64,000 nucleotides of DNA from positions 27,911 to 91,910 of the forward strand of contig NZ_MVHU01000018.1 in the NCBI RefSeq assembly GCF_002086285.1, in the 5' to 3' direction. The position numbers and the translations under genes are program-made. Origin of the DNA: Mycolicibacter kumamotonensis (lineage in GTDB: Bacteria; Actinomycetota; Actinomycetes; Mycobacteriales; Mycobacteriaceae). Below are positions 45,854 to 55,438 of this stretch, piece by piece; position 1 is the stretch's first letter; every line of letters begins with the position of its first letter. The notes below the pieces were generated by a model. It worked only from the letters and a program-made list of their open reading frames with translations. It made no database searches and was not told the DNA's origin.

Positions 45854-47482
45854 ATGACTCCGTCCGACGCCCAGGATGTCCTCATTCCCCCGATGAAGTG
45901 GAACGCCTGGGGCGATCCCGCGGCGGCCAAACCGCTGTCCGACGGCATCCGCCAGCTGTTGAAGGCCGCCCTGGGCATCGAGGGCTCCGATGCCGCCGAA
46001 GCCGACCCCGCCCAGGTGCCGCTGCGGCCGTCGGCACTCGCCGATGCCGACCGCCGCGCCCTGGCGGCGATCGTCGGTGCGGAGTTCTGCCGGGTCGACC
46101 AGCCCGGCCGGCTCTTGCGCGCCGGCGGAAAGTCCACCCTGGACCTTTTGCGCCGCAACGAATCCGGCGTCCAAGACGCACCTGATGCGGTGCTGTTGCC
46201 CGGCGGTCCCGACGGTGAAGACCAGATCACCGAGATCTTGCGCTACTGCAGCGAGCACGGCATCGCGGTGGTCCCGTTCGGCGGCGGCACCAGCGTCGTC
46301 GGGGGCCTCGACCCGCTGCGCGGCGACTTCACCGCCGTGGTCTCGCTGGACCTGCGACGCTTCGATGAACTGATCAGCCTCGACGAGGTCTCCGGAGAGG
46401 CCGAGTTCGGCGCCGGGGTCACCGGGCCGGACGCCGAACGACTGCTCGGCGAGCGCGGCTTCTCGCTCGGCCACTTCCCGCAGAGCTTCCAGTTCGCCAC
46501 CCTCGGCGGATTTGCCGCCACCCGCTCCTCGGGCCAGGATTCGGCGGGCTACGGCCGGTTCGACGACATGGTCCGCGGGCTGCGGATGATCACCCCCGCC
46601 GGGGTGCTGGACCCCGGACGCGCCCCGGCGTCGGCGGCCGGACCGGACCTGCGCCAGCTGCTGGTCGGCTCGGAGGGCGTCTTCGGCGTCATCACCCGGG
46701 TGCGGGTGCGGGTGCATCCGGCGCCGGCGACCACCCGCTACGAGGCGTGGTCGTTCCCGGACTTCGCCACCGGCGCCGCCGCACTGCGGGCGATCACCCA
46801 GACCGGCACCGGCGCAACCGTCGTCCGGCTCTCCGACGAGGCCGAGACCGGGGTGAACCTGGCCAGCACCGAGCAGATCGGCGAACAGCAGATCACCGGA
46901 GGCTGCCTGGCGATCACGCTGTTCGAGGGAACCGCCGAGCACACCGAGAGCCGGCACGCCGAGACCCGCGCGGTGCTGACCGCCCACGGCGGCACCTCAC
47001 TGGGCGAAGAGCCGGCACGCGCCTGGGAGCACGGCCGGTTCGCCGCGCCCTACCTGCGGGATTCGCTGCTGGCCGCCGGGGCGCTGTGCGAGACGCTGGA
47101 GACCGCCACCAGCTGGTCCAACATCGCGGCACTCAAGACCGCCGTGACCGAGGCACTGACCACCGCGCTGACCGACAGCGGCACGCCCGCGCTGGTGTTG
47201 TGCCACATCTCGCACGTCTACCCGACCGGCGCGTCACTGTACTTCACCGTCGTCGCCGGGCAGCGCGGCAACCCGATCGAGCAGTGGCGCGCGGCGAAAA
47301 CCGCTGCAAGCGAAGCGATCATGCGCAACGGGGGCACCATCACCCACCACCATGCCGTCGGCGCCGACCACCGGCCGTGGATGCGCGACGAGGTGGGCGA
47401 GCTCGGTGTGCAGGTGCTGCGGGCGGTCAAGGCCACCCTGGATCCGGCGGGAATTCTCAACCCCGGCAAGCTGATCCCGTGA
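45854..47482 (+). CDS. FAD-linked oxidase, alkyldihydroxyacetonephosphate synthase-like (Rv2251 ortholog)
   Basis: The 542-residue protein has a PCMH-type FAD domain with VPFGGGTSVVGG at about 136-147, the SLGHFPQSFQFATLGGFAATRSSGQ segment (in parts, GHFPQSF and GGFAATRSSGQ) and the VGSEGVFGVIT motif. The C-terminal domain has THHHAVGADHR, matching alkylglycerone-phosphate synthase and vanillyl-alcohol-oxidase-type enzymes. Ether lipids are not known in mycobacteria, so the true substrate is open. The neighbouring glpD and lipid kinase suggest glycerol-phosphate or glycerolipid metabolism. Confidence 0.9.
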   Translation: MTPSDAQDVLIPPMKWNAWGDPAAAKPLSDGIRQLLKAALGIEGSDAAEADPAQVPLRPSALADADRRALAAIVGAEFCRVDQPGRLLRAGGKSTLDLLRRNESGVQDAPDAVLLPGGPDGEDQITEILRYCSEHGIAVVPFGGGTSVVGGLDPLRGDFTAVVSLDLRRFDELISLDEVSGEAEFGAGVTGPDAERLLGERGFSLGHFPQSFQFATLGGFAATRSSGQDSAGYGRFDDMVRGLRMITPAGVLDPGRAPASAAGPDLRQLLVGSEGVFGVITRVRVRVHPAPATTRYEAWSFPDFATGAAALRAITQTGTGATVVRLSDEAETGVNLASTEQIGEQQITGGCLAITLFEGTAEHTESRHAETRAVLTAHGGTSLGEEPARAWEHGRFAAPYLRDSLLAAGALCETLETATSWSNIAALKTAVTEALTTALTDSGTPALVLCHISHVYPTGASLYFTVVAGQRGNPIEQWRAAKTAASEAIMRNGGTITHHHAVGADHRPWMRDEVGELGVQVLRAVKATLDPAGILNPGKLIP

Positions 47483-48384
47483 CGCGCTCCATCAGCCGGG
47501 TCACCTTGTTGACCAATCCGGCGGCCGGGCACGGCAACGCACGACACGCGGCCGAGCGGGCACTGGCCCGCTTCCAGCAGCGCGGCGTGGACGTCAACCA
47601 CCTCGTCGGCGCCGATGCCCGCCAGGCGCGCCAGCTGCTCGACGAGGCACTGGCGGCGGGCACCGACGCGGTGGTGGTGGCCGGCGGCGACGGCGTCATC
47701 TCGCTGGCGCTGCAGGCGCTGGCGCTCGGTGAGGTGCCGCTGGGCATCGTGCCGGCCGGCACGGGAAACGATCACGCCCGCGAATATGGTCTGCCCACCG
47801 GCGATCCCGAGGCGGCCGCCGATGTCGTCGTCGACGGGTGGACGGAGACGGTCGACCTCGGCCATATCGCCCCCGACAACGCCGCCCCGTCCTGGTTCGG
47901 CACCGTGATGGCGGCGGGATTCGACTCACTGGTCAGCGACCGCGTCAACCGGATGCGCTGGCCGCACGGCCGGATGCGCTACAACCTGGCCATGGTGGCC
48001 GAGATCTCCAAGCTGCGGCTGCTGCCGTTCCGGCTGACCTTCGACGACGACGAGCCACTCGAGGTCGACCTGACGCTGGCGGCGTTCGGCAACACCCGCA
48101 GTTACGGCGGCGGCATGCAGATCTGTCCGGGAGCCGACCACAGCGACGGGCTGCTCGACGTCACGATGGTGCATTCGGGGTCACGGACCAAGCTGATCCG
48201 GCTGTTCCCCACCGTGTTCAAGGGCACCCATGTGAGCCTGGACGAGGTGAGCACCCGGCGGGCCGCCTCAATACGGGTGGAGTGCCCGGGCATCAACGCC
48301 TACGCCGACGGCGACTTCGTCGCCCCACTGCCGGTGACGGTGTCGGCGGTGCCGGGCGCGCTGCAGATCCTGCGTCGCCCCTAA
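47479..48384 (+). CDS. dagK: diacylglycerol/lipid kinase (Rv2252 ortholog)
   Basis: The 301-residue protein is a DAGK-catalytic (DgkB/YegS-type) lipid kinase with VVVAGGDGVIS (GGDG at 69-72) and GIVPAGTGNDHARE nucleotide-binding motifs. M. tuberculosis Rv2252 phosphorylates diacylglycerol and affects phosphatidylinositol mannoside synthesis. GTG 47479 overlaps the stop of the ADPS-like gene by 4 bp (GTGA), so the two are translated as a unit. Confidence 0.92.
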   Translation: MTRSISRVTLLTNPAAGHGNARHAAERALARFQQRGVDVNHLVGADARQARQLLDEALAAGTDAVVVAGGDGVISLALQALALGEVPLGIVPAGTGNDHAREYGLPTGDPEAAADVVVDGWTETVDLGHIAPDNAAPSWFGTVMAAGFDSLVSDRVNRMRWPHGRMRYNLAMVAEISKLRLLPFRLTFDDDEPLEVDLTLAAFGNTRSYGGGMQICPGADHSDGLLDVTMVHSGSRTKLIRLFPTVFKGTHVSLDEVSTRRAASIRVECPGINAYADGDFVAPLPVTVSAVPGALQILRRP

Positions 48385-48393
48385 CGCGCGAGC

Positions 48394-48417
48394 AGTCCCC
48401 CGCAAGCGGTAGGGACT
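48394..48417. terminator. bidirectional hairpin between convergent genes
   Basis: AGTCCC-CCGC (48394-48403) pairs with GCGG-TA-GGGACT (48406-48417), a 10-bp stem with a 2-base bulge. It fills most of the 32-bp gap between the lipid kinase and the opposing DUF3145 gene and touches the latter's stop, so it can terminate both. Confidence 0.65.
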
Positions 48418-48929
48418 CAGCCCACGCCGCGGCTGAGCCAGGACACCTCCGCGCCGTCGCCGCCGTCGCGGAAGGCCTCCAGCGCCTCGTCCCAGGCGGT
48501 GCCCAACACGGTTTCCAGCTCGGCGGCCAGCGCGTCGGCGCCGGCGGCCATCATCGTGCGCAGGCGATTCTCACCGACCATCACGTCACCGTTGGCGCTC
48601 ATCGCTCCGCTCCACAACCCCAGCTGCGGAGTGTGGCTGAACCGCTGGCCGTCGACCCCGGCGCTGGGGTCTTCGGTGACCTCGAAGCGCAGCACCGACC
48701 AGGAGCGCAGCGCACTGGCCAGCCGAGCGCCGGTGCCCACCGGCCCGACCCAGTTGACCACCGCGCGCAGCTGTCCCGGCATGGCCGGTTGTGGCGTCCA
48801 GTTGAGCTTGGCCTGAGCATTCAACGTCGAGGTCAGCGCCCACTCGACGTGCGGGCACACCGCCGCGGGCGACGCGTGGATGTACACCACGCCGCTGGTC
48901 ACGTCGGCGAATTGATTCGTCGCGCGCAT
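48417..48929 (-). CDS. DUF3145 family protein (Rv2256c ortholog)
   Basis: The 170-residue protein is the conserved actinobacterial DUF3145 (MRATNQFADVTSGVVYIHASPAAV region, in parts; SVLRFEVTEDPSAG; AWDEALEAFRDG). Function is unknown. ATG 48929 has AAGGAG 7 bases upstream; the frame is open 13 codons further but that would bury the ribosome binding site. Confidence 0.93.
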   Translation of the reverse strand: MRATNQFADVTSGVVYIHASPAAVCPHVEWALTSTLNAQAKLNWTPQPAMPGQLRAVVNWVGPVGTGARLASALRSWSVLRFEVTEDPSAGVDGQRFSHTPQLGLWSGAMSANGDVMVGENRLRTMMAAGADALAAELETVLGTAWDEALEAFRDGGDGAEVSWLSRGVG

Positions 48930-49061
48930 CAGTTGCTCCTTCGGATCCACGAGGGACGTCTTCCCCAACGACCTGGTGGAACCGTGCGGAACGGTGCTGC
49001 CGCGAACTCCCGGGTTATTAGTGATGTATGTGTCTATTGTGCCTCGTGAGACGCCTGTTGG

Positions 49062-49895
49062 CTAGTCCCCGCCGTACTGCGACACGACCGCGTCGGCCAG
49101 CTCCGGCCACCGGGGCGTCACCCAGTCGCCGAAGTCGCGGTCGGTGAGCACCACCAGCACCCGCTCGATCGCGGGATCAGCCCAGATCAGAGTGCCTGAC
49201 TGGCCGAAATGGCCGTAGGTCCGCGCCGAGTTGGCCGCTCCGGTCCAGTGCGGCGACTTGCCGTCGCGGATCTCGAAGCCCAGCCCCCAGTCGTTCGGCC
49301 GCTGCGGCCCGTAACCGGGCAACACGCCGTCCAGCCCGGGAAACTGCACGCTGATCGCCTCGGCGTGCAGTTGCGGCGACACCGTGACCGGCGCCAGCAG
49401 GTCCCCGGCGAACGCGGCCAGGTCGGCGACGGTCGAGGTGACCCCGAACCCGGCCGCCGCGGCGCCGCCGTCCAGCCGGCTGGCCGCCATCCCCAACGGT
49501 CCGAACACCGCCTCGGTCAGGTAGCGGCCGAACTCGATCCCGGACGCGCTCTGCACCGCCTGCGCCAGCACCGCAAAGCCGTGGTTGGAGTACACCCGCC
49601 GAGTGCCCGGCTTGGCCAGGACCCGATCGGAGTCCGCCGAGAGCCCCGAGGCGTGCGCCAGCAGGTGGCGCACCGTCGCCCCGGGTGGCCCGGCCGGGGT
49701 GTCCAGCTCGATAGCGCCCTCTTCGACCGCGACCTGCAGCGCCCGAGCCACCAGCGGCTTGGTCACCGACGCCAGGTAGAACGGCCGCGACGTGTCTCCG
49801 TGGCTGGCCAGCACCCCCTGTGGTCCGATGACGGCGGCGGCCGCGTGATCCACGGGCCAGTCGTTGAGGGCGGCGAGGGCTTCAACTGTGGACAT
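49062..49895 (-). CDS. serine beta-lactamase/esterase-like hydrolase (Rv2257c ortholog)
   Basis: The 277-residue protein has the class C beta-lactamase/esterase motifs: SVTK (Ser43, Lys46), YSN (Tyr102 to Asn104) and HFGQSG near residue 228 in place of the KTG box. No signal peptide is visible, so it probably acts in the cytoplasm as an esterase or peptidase rather than as a true beta-lactamase. Confidence 0.9.
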   Translation of the reverse strand: MSTVEALAALNDWPVDHAAAAVIGPQGVLASHGDTSRPFYLASVTKPLVARALQVAVEEGAIELDTPAGPPGATVRHLLAHASGLSADSDRVLAKPGTRRVYSNHGFAVLAQAVQSASGIEFGRYLTEAVFGPLGMAASRLDGGAAAAGFGVTSTVADLAAFAGDLLAPVTVSPQLHAEAISVQFPGLDGVLPGYGPQRPNDWGLGFEIRDGKSPHWTGAANSARTYGHFGQSGTLIWADPAIERVLVVLTDRDFGDWVTPRWPELADAVVSQYGGD

Positions 49896-50037
49896 CGGCA
49901 GTCAGCCTAGCCCCGGCCGGCGAGCCTGCCGGGCACGGCGCAGGCCCGCGACGGTCGAACGAATGTCCGCCGATGTCGAGACTTCGACGGCAACGCGGGC
50001 CATGCTGGAACGGCACCCCACTGGAAAGGAACGCTTC

Positions 50038-51834
50038 GTGAGCTTTGACACCGTGATACGCGACGGCCGGTGGTTCGACGGCACCGGCGCCCCGTCGGCG
50101 ATCCGCAACATCGGCATCCGCGACGGGCATATCGCGGCGATCAGCCCCGAACCGCTCGATGAGACGGGCTGCGACCAGGTGATCGACGCCGCCGGCAAAT
50201 GGGTGCTGCCCGGGCTGATCGACATCCACACCCATTACGACGTCGAGGTGCTCGCAGCGCCTTCGCTGTCGGAGTCGGTCCGCCACGGCGTGACCACCGT
50301 GCTGGTGGGCTCCTGCTCGCTGTCCACCATCCACGTCGACGGCGAGGACGCCGGCAACCTGTTCGGCCGGGTGGAGGCCATCCCCCGCCAATACGTGGTC
50401 GACACCATCGATCGGTTCAAGACCTGGTCGAGCTGTGCGGACTACATCGCCAGCCTCGAGCAGCTGCCCCTGGGCCCGAATGTGACCGCGTTCATCGGAC
50501 ATTCGGACATGCGCACCGCGATCATGGGGCTCGATCGCGCCACCCGAGCGGACGTGCGGCCCACCGCGGCCGAACAGGCCCGCATGGAGCAGATGCTCGA
50601 CGAGGCACTGCAGGCGGGATTCGTCGGAATGTCTTCCCAGCAGCTGCTTTTCGACAAGATCGATGGCGATACCTGCCGCTCGCGCACCCTGCCGTCGACG
50701 TATGCCAAGCCGAAAGAGCTGCGCCGGCTCAAGTCGAAACTGCGCCGCAGCGGGCGGATCCTGCAGGCCGGGCCGGACGTCAAGAACCCGTTCGACGTCC
50801 TCTCCCAGCTGGCCCAAGCCCTGGGCATCTTCCGCCGCCCACTCAAGACCAGCCTGCTGGCCGCCGCCGATGTCAAGAGCAACCCGCTCGCGATCCCGGC
50901 GATGATCAAGGCGTCGCGCATGCTGAACAAGCTGGGCGCTGATTTCCGCTGGCAGCACCTGCCGGTGCCGTTCGAGGTGTACGCCGATGGCATCGACCTG
51001 GTGATCTTCGAAGAGTTCGGCTCCGGTGCCGAGGCGCTGCACCTTCGGGAGTACGTCGAGCGCGACAAGCTGATGCGCGACGAGGCTTACCGGCGGCGCT
51101 TCCGCAAGGATTACGCGAACAAGTACGGTCCGCGGGTCTGGCACCGCGACTTCTTCGACGCCGAGATCGTCGAGTGCCCCGACGCGTCGGTGATCGGCAA
51201 GTCGTTCGGTCAGGTCGGGATCGACCGTGGCGGAGTGCATCCGGTTGACGCGTTCCTCGACCTGGTGCTCGAGCACGGCACCGCGCTGCGTTGGCACACC
51301 ACGATCTCCAACCACCGGCCCGAGGTGCTCAAGAAGATCGCCCGGGAGCCGGGCATCCAGATGGGCTTTTCGGATGCCGGCGCGCACCTGCGCAACATGG
51401 CGTTCTACAACATGGGCCTGCGGTTGCTTCGCCACGTCGTCGACGCCCAGCAGGCAGGTCAGCCGTTCCTGACTGTCGAGCAGGCGGTGCACCGGCTGAC
51501 GGGCGAACTGGCCGACTGGTATCGGATCGACGCCGGGCATCTGCGGGTCGGTGACCGCGCCGACGTGCTGGTCGTCGACCCCGATCATCTCGACGCCACG
51601 CTGGACGCCTATGCCGAGGAGCCCTTCGCGCAATACGGCGGCATGTCACGCATGGTCAACCGCAACGATCAGACCGTCACGGCCGTGTTCGTCTCGGGAC
51701 GTGCGGTATTCCTGGACGGCCGGCCCACCGACATCCTCGGCAGACAACGCACCGGAAGCTTCCTGCGCGCCGATACCCGCACCCCCGCGGTCGCCGCGCA
51801 AGCCACGGCGCAGGGCGCCGCACCGGGCACCTAA
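50038..51834 (+). CDS. D-aminoacylase-like amidohydrolase
   Basis: The 598-residue metal-dependent hydrolase has the HxH metal site DIHTHYD (His64, His66), [11 protein letters not shown] near the C-terminal end of the barrel (the conserved Asp), and the flanking composite beta-sandwich with [15 protein letters not shown]. It is closest to N-acyl-D-amino-acid deacylases; the exact substrate is unknown. The frame is open 58 codons further, but GTG 50038 ([10 protein letters not shown]) follows GGAAAGGA and begins at the conserved N-terminal strand. The next gene, mscR, starts 10 bp after it. Confidence 0.88.
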   Translation: MSFDTVIRDGRWFDGTGAPSAIRNIGIRDGHIAAISPEPLDETGCDQVIDAAGKWVLPGLIDIHTHYDVEVLAAPSLSESVRHGVTTVLVGSCSLSTIHVDGEDAGNLFGRVEAIPRQYVVDTIDRFKTWSSCADYIASLEQLPLGPNVTAFIGHSDMRTAIMGLDRATRADVRPTAAEQARMEQMLDEALQAGFVGMSSQQLLFDKIDGDTCRSRTLPSTYAKPKELRRLKSKLRRSGRILQAGPDVKNPFDVLSQLAQALGIFRRPLKTSLLAAADVKSNPLAIPAMIKASRMLNKLGADFRWQHLPVPFEVYADGIDLVIFEEFGSGAEALHLREYVERDKLMRDEAYRRRFRKDYANKYGPRVWHRDFFDAEIVECPDASVIGKSFGQVGIDRGGVHPVDAFLDLVLEHGTALRWHTTISNHRPEVLKKIAREPGIQMGFSDAGAHLRNMAFYNMGLRLLRHVVDAQQAGQPFLTVEQAVHRLTGELADWYRIDAGHLRVGDRADVLVVDPDHLDATLDAYAEEPFAQYGGMSRMVNRNDQTVTAVFVSGRAVFLDGRPTDILGRQRTGSFLRADTRTPAVAAQATAQGAAPGT

Positions 51835-51844
51835 GGTTGACTGC

Positions 51845-52930
51845 ATGAGTCAGACAGTGCGCGGTGTGATCTCCCGAGAACAAGGCAAACCCGTCGAGGT
51901 GACCGACATCGTGATCCCGGATCCGGGCCCCAACGACGTCGTCGTCGCCATCACGGCCTGCGGGGTGTGTCACACCGATCTGACCTACCGCGACGGTGGC
52001 ATCAATGATTCGTATCCGTTCTTGTTAGGCCACGAGGCCGCCGGGACCGTGGAGGCGGTGGGTTCGGCGGTGAGCGCGGTCGAGCCCGGCGACTTCGTGA
52101 TCCTGAATTGGCGTGCGGTGTGCGGGCAGTGCCGGGCCTGCAAGCGCGGCCGGCCGCACCTGTGCTTTGACACCTTCAACGCCTCGGTACCGATGACCCT
52201 GACCGACGGCACCGAACTCACCCCGGCACTGGGTATCGGCGCGTTCGCCGACAAGACCCTGGTGCATGAGGGGCAGTGCACCAAGGTCGATCCGGGCGCT
52301 GATCCGGCGGTGGCCGGGCTGTTGGGCTGCGGGGTGATGGCCGGTCTGGGCGCGGCGATCAACACCGGCGGCGTCAGCCGTGACGACACCGTCGCGGTGA
52401 TCGGCTGCGGCGGCGTGGGCGACGCCGCGATCGCGGGCGCGGCCCTGGTGGGTGCCCGGCGCATCATCGCCGTGGACACCGACGAGACCAAGCTGGCCTG
52501 GGCCCGAGACTTCGGCGCCACCGACACCGTCAACGCCGGCACCCAGGACCCGGTCGAGGCGATCCAGGAGCTCACCGACGGTTTCGGTGCTGATGTGGTG
52601 ATCGATGCGGTGGGTCGACCGGAGACCTGGAAGCAGGCGTTCTACGCGCGTGATCTGGCCGGAACCGTTGTGCTGGTGGGAGTCCCGACACCGGATATGC
52701 GCTTGGAGATGCCGCTGGTGGACTTCTTCTCCCGCGGCGGGTCACTGAAGTCGTCCTGGTATGGCGATTGTTTGCCCGAGCGTGACTTCCCGACCCTGAT
52801 CAGTCTGTATCTGCAGGGGCGGCTGCCGCTGGAGAAATTCGTCTCCGAACGCATCGGCCTCGACGACATCGAGGAGGCGTTCGCAAAGATGCACGACGGT
52901 ACGGTGCTGCGTTCGGTGGTGGTGCTGTGA
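51845..52930 (+). CDS. mscR: mycothiol-dependent formaldehyde dehydrogenase / S-nitrosomycothiol reductase
   Basis: The 361-residue zinc alcohol dehydrogenase has the catalytic-zinc Cys39 (ACGVCHTD) and GHE at 62-64, the structural zinc cysteines in [15 protein letters not shown], and the coenzyme motif [10 protein letters not shown]. Length equals that of M. tuberculosis MscR (Rv2259). It oxidises S-hydroxymethylmycothiol and reduces S-nitrosomycothiol with NAD(H), protecting against formaldehyde and nitric oxide. The GTG of the metallo-beta-lactamase gene overlaps its stop by 4 bp. Confidence 0.95.
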   Translation: MSQTVRGVISREQGKPVEVTDIVIPDPGPNDVVVAITACGVCHTDLTYRDGGINDSYPFLLGHEAAGTVEAVGSAVSAVEPGDFVILNWRAVCGQCRACKRGRPHLCFDTFNASVPMTLTDGTELTPALGIGAFADKTLVHEGQCTKVDPGADPAVAGLLGCGVMAGLGAAINTGGVSRDDTVAVIGCGGVGDAAIAGAALVGARRIIAVDTDETKLAWARDFGATDTVNAGTQDPVEAIQELTDGFGADVVIDAVGRPETWKQAFYARDLAGTVVLVGVPTPDMRLEMPLVDFFSRGGSLKSSWYGDCLPERDFPTLISLYLQGRLPLEKFVSERIGLDDIEEAFAKMHDGTVLRSVVVL

Positions 52931-53550
52931 GCGGCATCGAGCGGGTCGTCACCAGCGGCACCTTCGCACTCGACGGCGGCAGTTGGGACGTCGACAACAA
53001 CATCTGGATCGTCGGTGACGATTCGCAGGTGGTGGTCTTCGACGCCGCCCACGACGCGGCACCGATCCTCGACGCGGTCGGGGGCCGCAAGGTGGTGGCG
53101 GTGGTGTGTACGCACGGCCACAACGACCACATCACGGTGGCGCCGCAGCTCGGCGAAACCCTCGACGCCCCGGTGTGGCTGCACCCGGCCGACGAGATGC
53201 TGTGGCAGATGACGCACCCGGACAACAACTTCGAGCCGATCTCGGACAACCAGACGCTGCGGGTGGCCGGCACCGAGCTGCAAGCCCTGCACACCCCGGG
53301 CCACTCGCCGGGCTCGGTGTGCTGGTATGCCCCGGACCTGGGGGCGGTGTTCAGTGGCGACACACTGTTCTGCGGTGGCCCGGGCGCCACCGGACGCTCG
53401 TTCTCGGACTTTCCCACGATCCTGGCCTCGATCTCCGAGCAGCTCGGCACACTACCGGCCGAAACCGTCGTCTACACCGGCCACGGCGACACCACCCGCA
53501 TCGGGGATGAACTGGTGAACTACGACGACTGGGTGGCACGCGGCCACTGA
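52927..53550 (+). CDS. metallo-beta-lactamase fold hydrolase (Rv2260 ortholog)
   Basis: The 207-residue protein has the metal-binding THGHNDH at 62-68 and the later [15 protein letters not shown] and TGHGD motifs of glyoxalase II-like hydrolases. Translated with mscR (GTGA overlap), it probably hydrolyses the S-formylmycothiol or related thioester produced by MscR, completing formaldehyde oxidation. That role is inferred from pairing, as in other actinobacteria. Confidence 0.92.
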   Translation: MSGIERVVTSGTFALDGGSWDVDNNIWIVGDDSQVVVFDAAHDAAPILDAVGGRKVVAVVCTHGHNDHITVAPQLGETLDAPVWLHPADEMLWQMTHPDNNFEPISDNQTLRVAGTELQALHTPGHSPGSVCWYAPDLGAVFSGDTLFCGGPGATGRSFSDFPTILASISEQLGTLPAETVVYTGHGDTTRIGDELVNYDDWVARGH

Positions 53551-53553
53551 TGC

Positions 53554-54243
53554 TCAGCGTCCGTCGAGGATTCGCCGCTTCTCGGTCTCGAACTCCGCCT
53601 GCGTCAATGCCCCGCAATCACGCAGTGCCGTAATCGTTTTGAGTTGCTCGATGCGCACCCCTTCACCGTCGGGGACGAATTCCGCCCCGGCCGGCGCCGG
53701 GCTGCCACGACGCGCCGGCCCGTACCGCGCCGCGATTAGGCCCACGACTGCGAACCCGAACACGGCCGCGAACACCCACACCAGTGACCCGTGGGTACTG
53801 GGCGCGCCGAAGGCCAGCCGCGGCGCGATGAATCCGCCGACCTGCCCGTCGGTGGTGATCCGATAGTCACCCGCCTCGGCCACCCGCATCCGCCACAACC
53901 GCCGCCGGGTGTCGTTGTTGACCGTCGTGGTGACCCCGACGCTCTCCTCGAACTGCGGTTCGGCCACCCCGGCTGGCGGCTGCACATCCAGGCTCAGCGG
54001 CGGCACCGGCAGGCCGGCACCGCTGGGGCTGGCGATCACCCGGGTGTGCAGGCTCACCGTCACCTCCCCCGCCGGTAGCCGGACAGTGCCGGACCCCGGG
54101 ATCGGCACCTCGCCGTAGGCGTTGTAGCGGTCCAGCACGAACACATTGAGGACCAACGCCACCACGAAACCGACCACTCCGACGACCATCAGGGCCACCG
54201 CGACCGGCACCGCAACCCGCCGGCTCGCCCGCGCAGCGCTCAT
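53554..54243 (-). CDS. membrane protein with C-terminal SHOCT domain
   Basis: The 229-residue protein has an N-terminal helix (about 9-33), an extracytoplasmic domain of about 110 residues, a second helix at about 150-172 (GSLVWVFAAVFGFAVVGLIAA) and a SHOCT motif at the end (IEQLKTITALRDCGALTQAEFETEKRRIL, in parts LRDCGALTQAEFE). SHOCT is a short oligomerisation or bilayer-related module. Function is unknown. ATG 54243 starts just before the first helix; the longer frame lacks support. Confidence 0.82.
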   Translation of the reverse strand: MSAARASRRVAVPVAVALMVVGVVGFVVALVLNVFVLDRYNAYGEVPIPGSGTVRLPAGEVTVSLHTRVIASPSGAGLPVPPLSLDVQPPAGVAEPQFEESVGVTTTVNNDTRRRLWRMRVAEAGDYRITTDGQVGGFIAPRLAFGAPSTHGSLVWVFAAVFGFAVVGLIAARYGPARRGSPAPAGAEFVPDGEGVRIEQLKTITALRDCGALTQAEFETEKRRILDGR

Positions 54244-54355
54244 TCGGGCAGTGTGCCACGCTGGCACCCGAAGATCCTGCCGACGCCGACCCCCTCCCCC
54301 CGCATTCGCTACCGTCTGGGGTATCGGCGAATACCTTTGGCGGTCGGAGGTGCAT

Positions 54356-55435
54356 ATGCCAGAGTCGAGCATCGTCGTCCGCCCGGAGCCTGCCGGTACC
54401 CCTTCGCGGCGGTTGCAGGCGGCCGGCCTGGCCCATGCCACCGCCGTGTTCGAGCAACTGGCGGCGACGGTTCCCCTGCCCACCGCCCCGCGCCCGATCG
54501 TCGTCGCCGACTACGGGGCCGCCACCGGCTACAACTCCTTGCTTCCGATCGGCGCCGCCATTGCGGTGTTCCGCCGGCGCACCCGCCCCGACCACGCCGT
54601 CCTGGTGACCCACACCGACCTGCCCGACAACGACTTCACCGCGCTGTTCACGACGCTGGCCGACGACCCCGACAGCTACACCCGCAAGGACTCGGCCAGC
54701 TTCCCGTCGGCGATAGGCCGGTCGTTCTACGACCAGATCCTGCCGTCGCAGAGCGTCAACCTGGGCTGGACCTCCTGGGCGACGATGTGGCTGCGCCGGC
54801 CCGCCGCGGACCTGCCCGAATTCGATGACCACGTCCATGTCGACCACAGCGACGATGCCGCCGCACGCCAAGAGTACGCACGCCGGGCCGCCCAGGACTG
54901 GCATGATTTTCTGGCCTTCCGCGGCCGGGAACTGGCCCCCGGCGGCAAGCTGCTGGTGTTGACCGCGGCCGTCGACGCGCAGGGCCGCTCGGGCTACCAG
55001 CCCGTGCTCGACGCGATCGTCGCGGTGCTCGCCGAACAGGTCCGCGAGGGCGTGCTGAGCCGCGACGAACTCGCCAGGATGACGATCCCGGTGCTCGGCC
55101 GCAGCGAGAAGGAACTGCGCGCACCGTTCGCGCCGGCCGGGCGATTCGAAGCGCTGACGATCGAGCGGTTGGAGGTGTTCGACGCCGAAGACCGGTTCTG
55201 GAGCCGCTATCTGGTCGATGGCGACGCGGGCGCGCTGGGCACCCAATGGGCCACGTTCACCAGCGGCGCGATCTTTCCGGCCCTGACCGCCGCACTCGCC
55301 GGCGGGACCGCCGACCCGCGGGCGGGTGAATTCGTGCAGCGCCTGGAAGCCGGGGTCGCCGCCCGGTTGGCGAGCAGCCCGCAGCAGGTGCAGATTCCGC
55401 TGGCACTGGTGGTGCTGGCCAAACGCGCGCGGTGA
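54356..55435 (+). CDS. SABATH-type SAM-dependent carboxyl methyltransferase (FAMT-like)
   Basis: The 359-residue protein has the SAM-binding VADYGAATGYNS and the SABATH-typical FYDQILPSQSVNLGWTSWATMWL, which in plant enzymes forms the substrate pocket. SABATH enzymes methylate carboxylates such as salicylate. A structurally related mycobacterial enzyme, FAMT of M. marinum, methylates free fatty acids, and I infer a similar reaction here. ATG 54356 has GGAGG five bases upstream. It ends 3 bp from the opposing Hsp70-like gene. Confidence 0.85.
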   Translation: MPESSIVVRPEPAGTPSRRLQAAGLAHATAVFEQLAATVPLPTAPRPIVVADYGAATGYNSLLPIGAAIAVFRRRTRPDHAVLVTHTDLPDNDFTALFTTLADDPDSYTRKDSASFPSAIGRSFYDQILPSQSVNLGWTSWATMWLRRPAADLPEFDDHVHVDHSDDAAARQEYARRAAQDWHDFLAFRGRELAPGGKLLVLTAAVDAQGRSGYQPVLDAIVAVLAEQVREGVLSRDELARMTIPVLGRSEKELRAPFAPAGRFEALTIERLEVFDAEDRFWSRYLVDGDAGALGTQWATFTSGAIFPALTAALAGGTADPRAGEFVQRLEAGVAARLASSPQQVQIPLALVVLAKRAR

Positions 55436-55438
55436 CCG

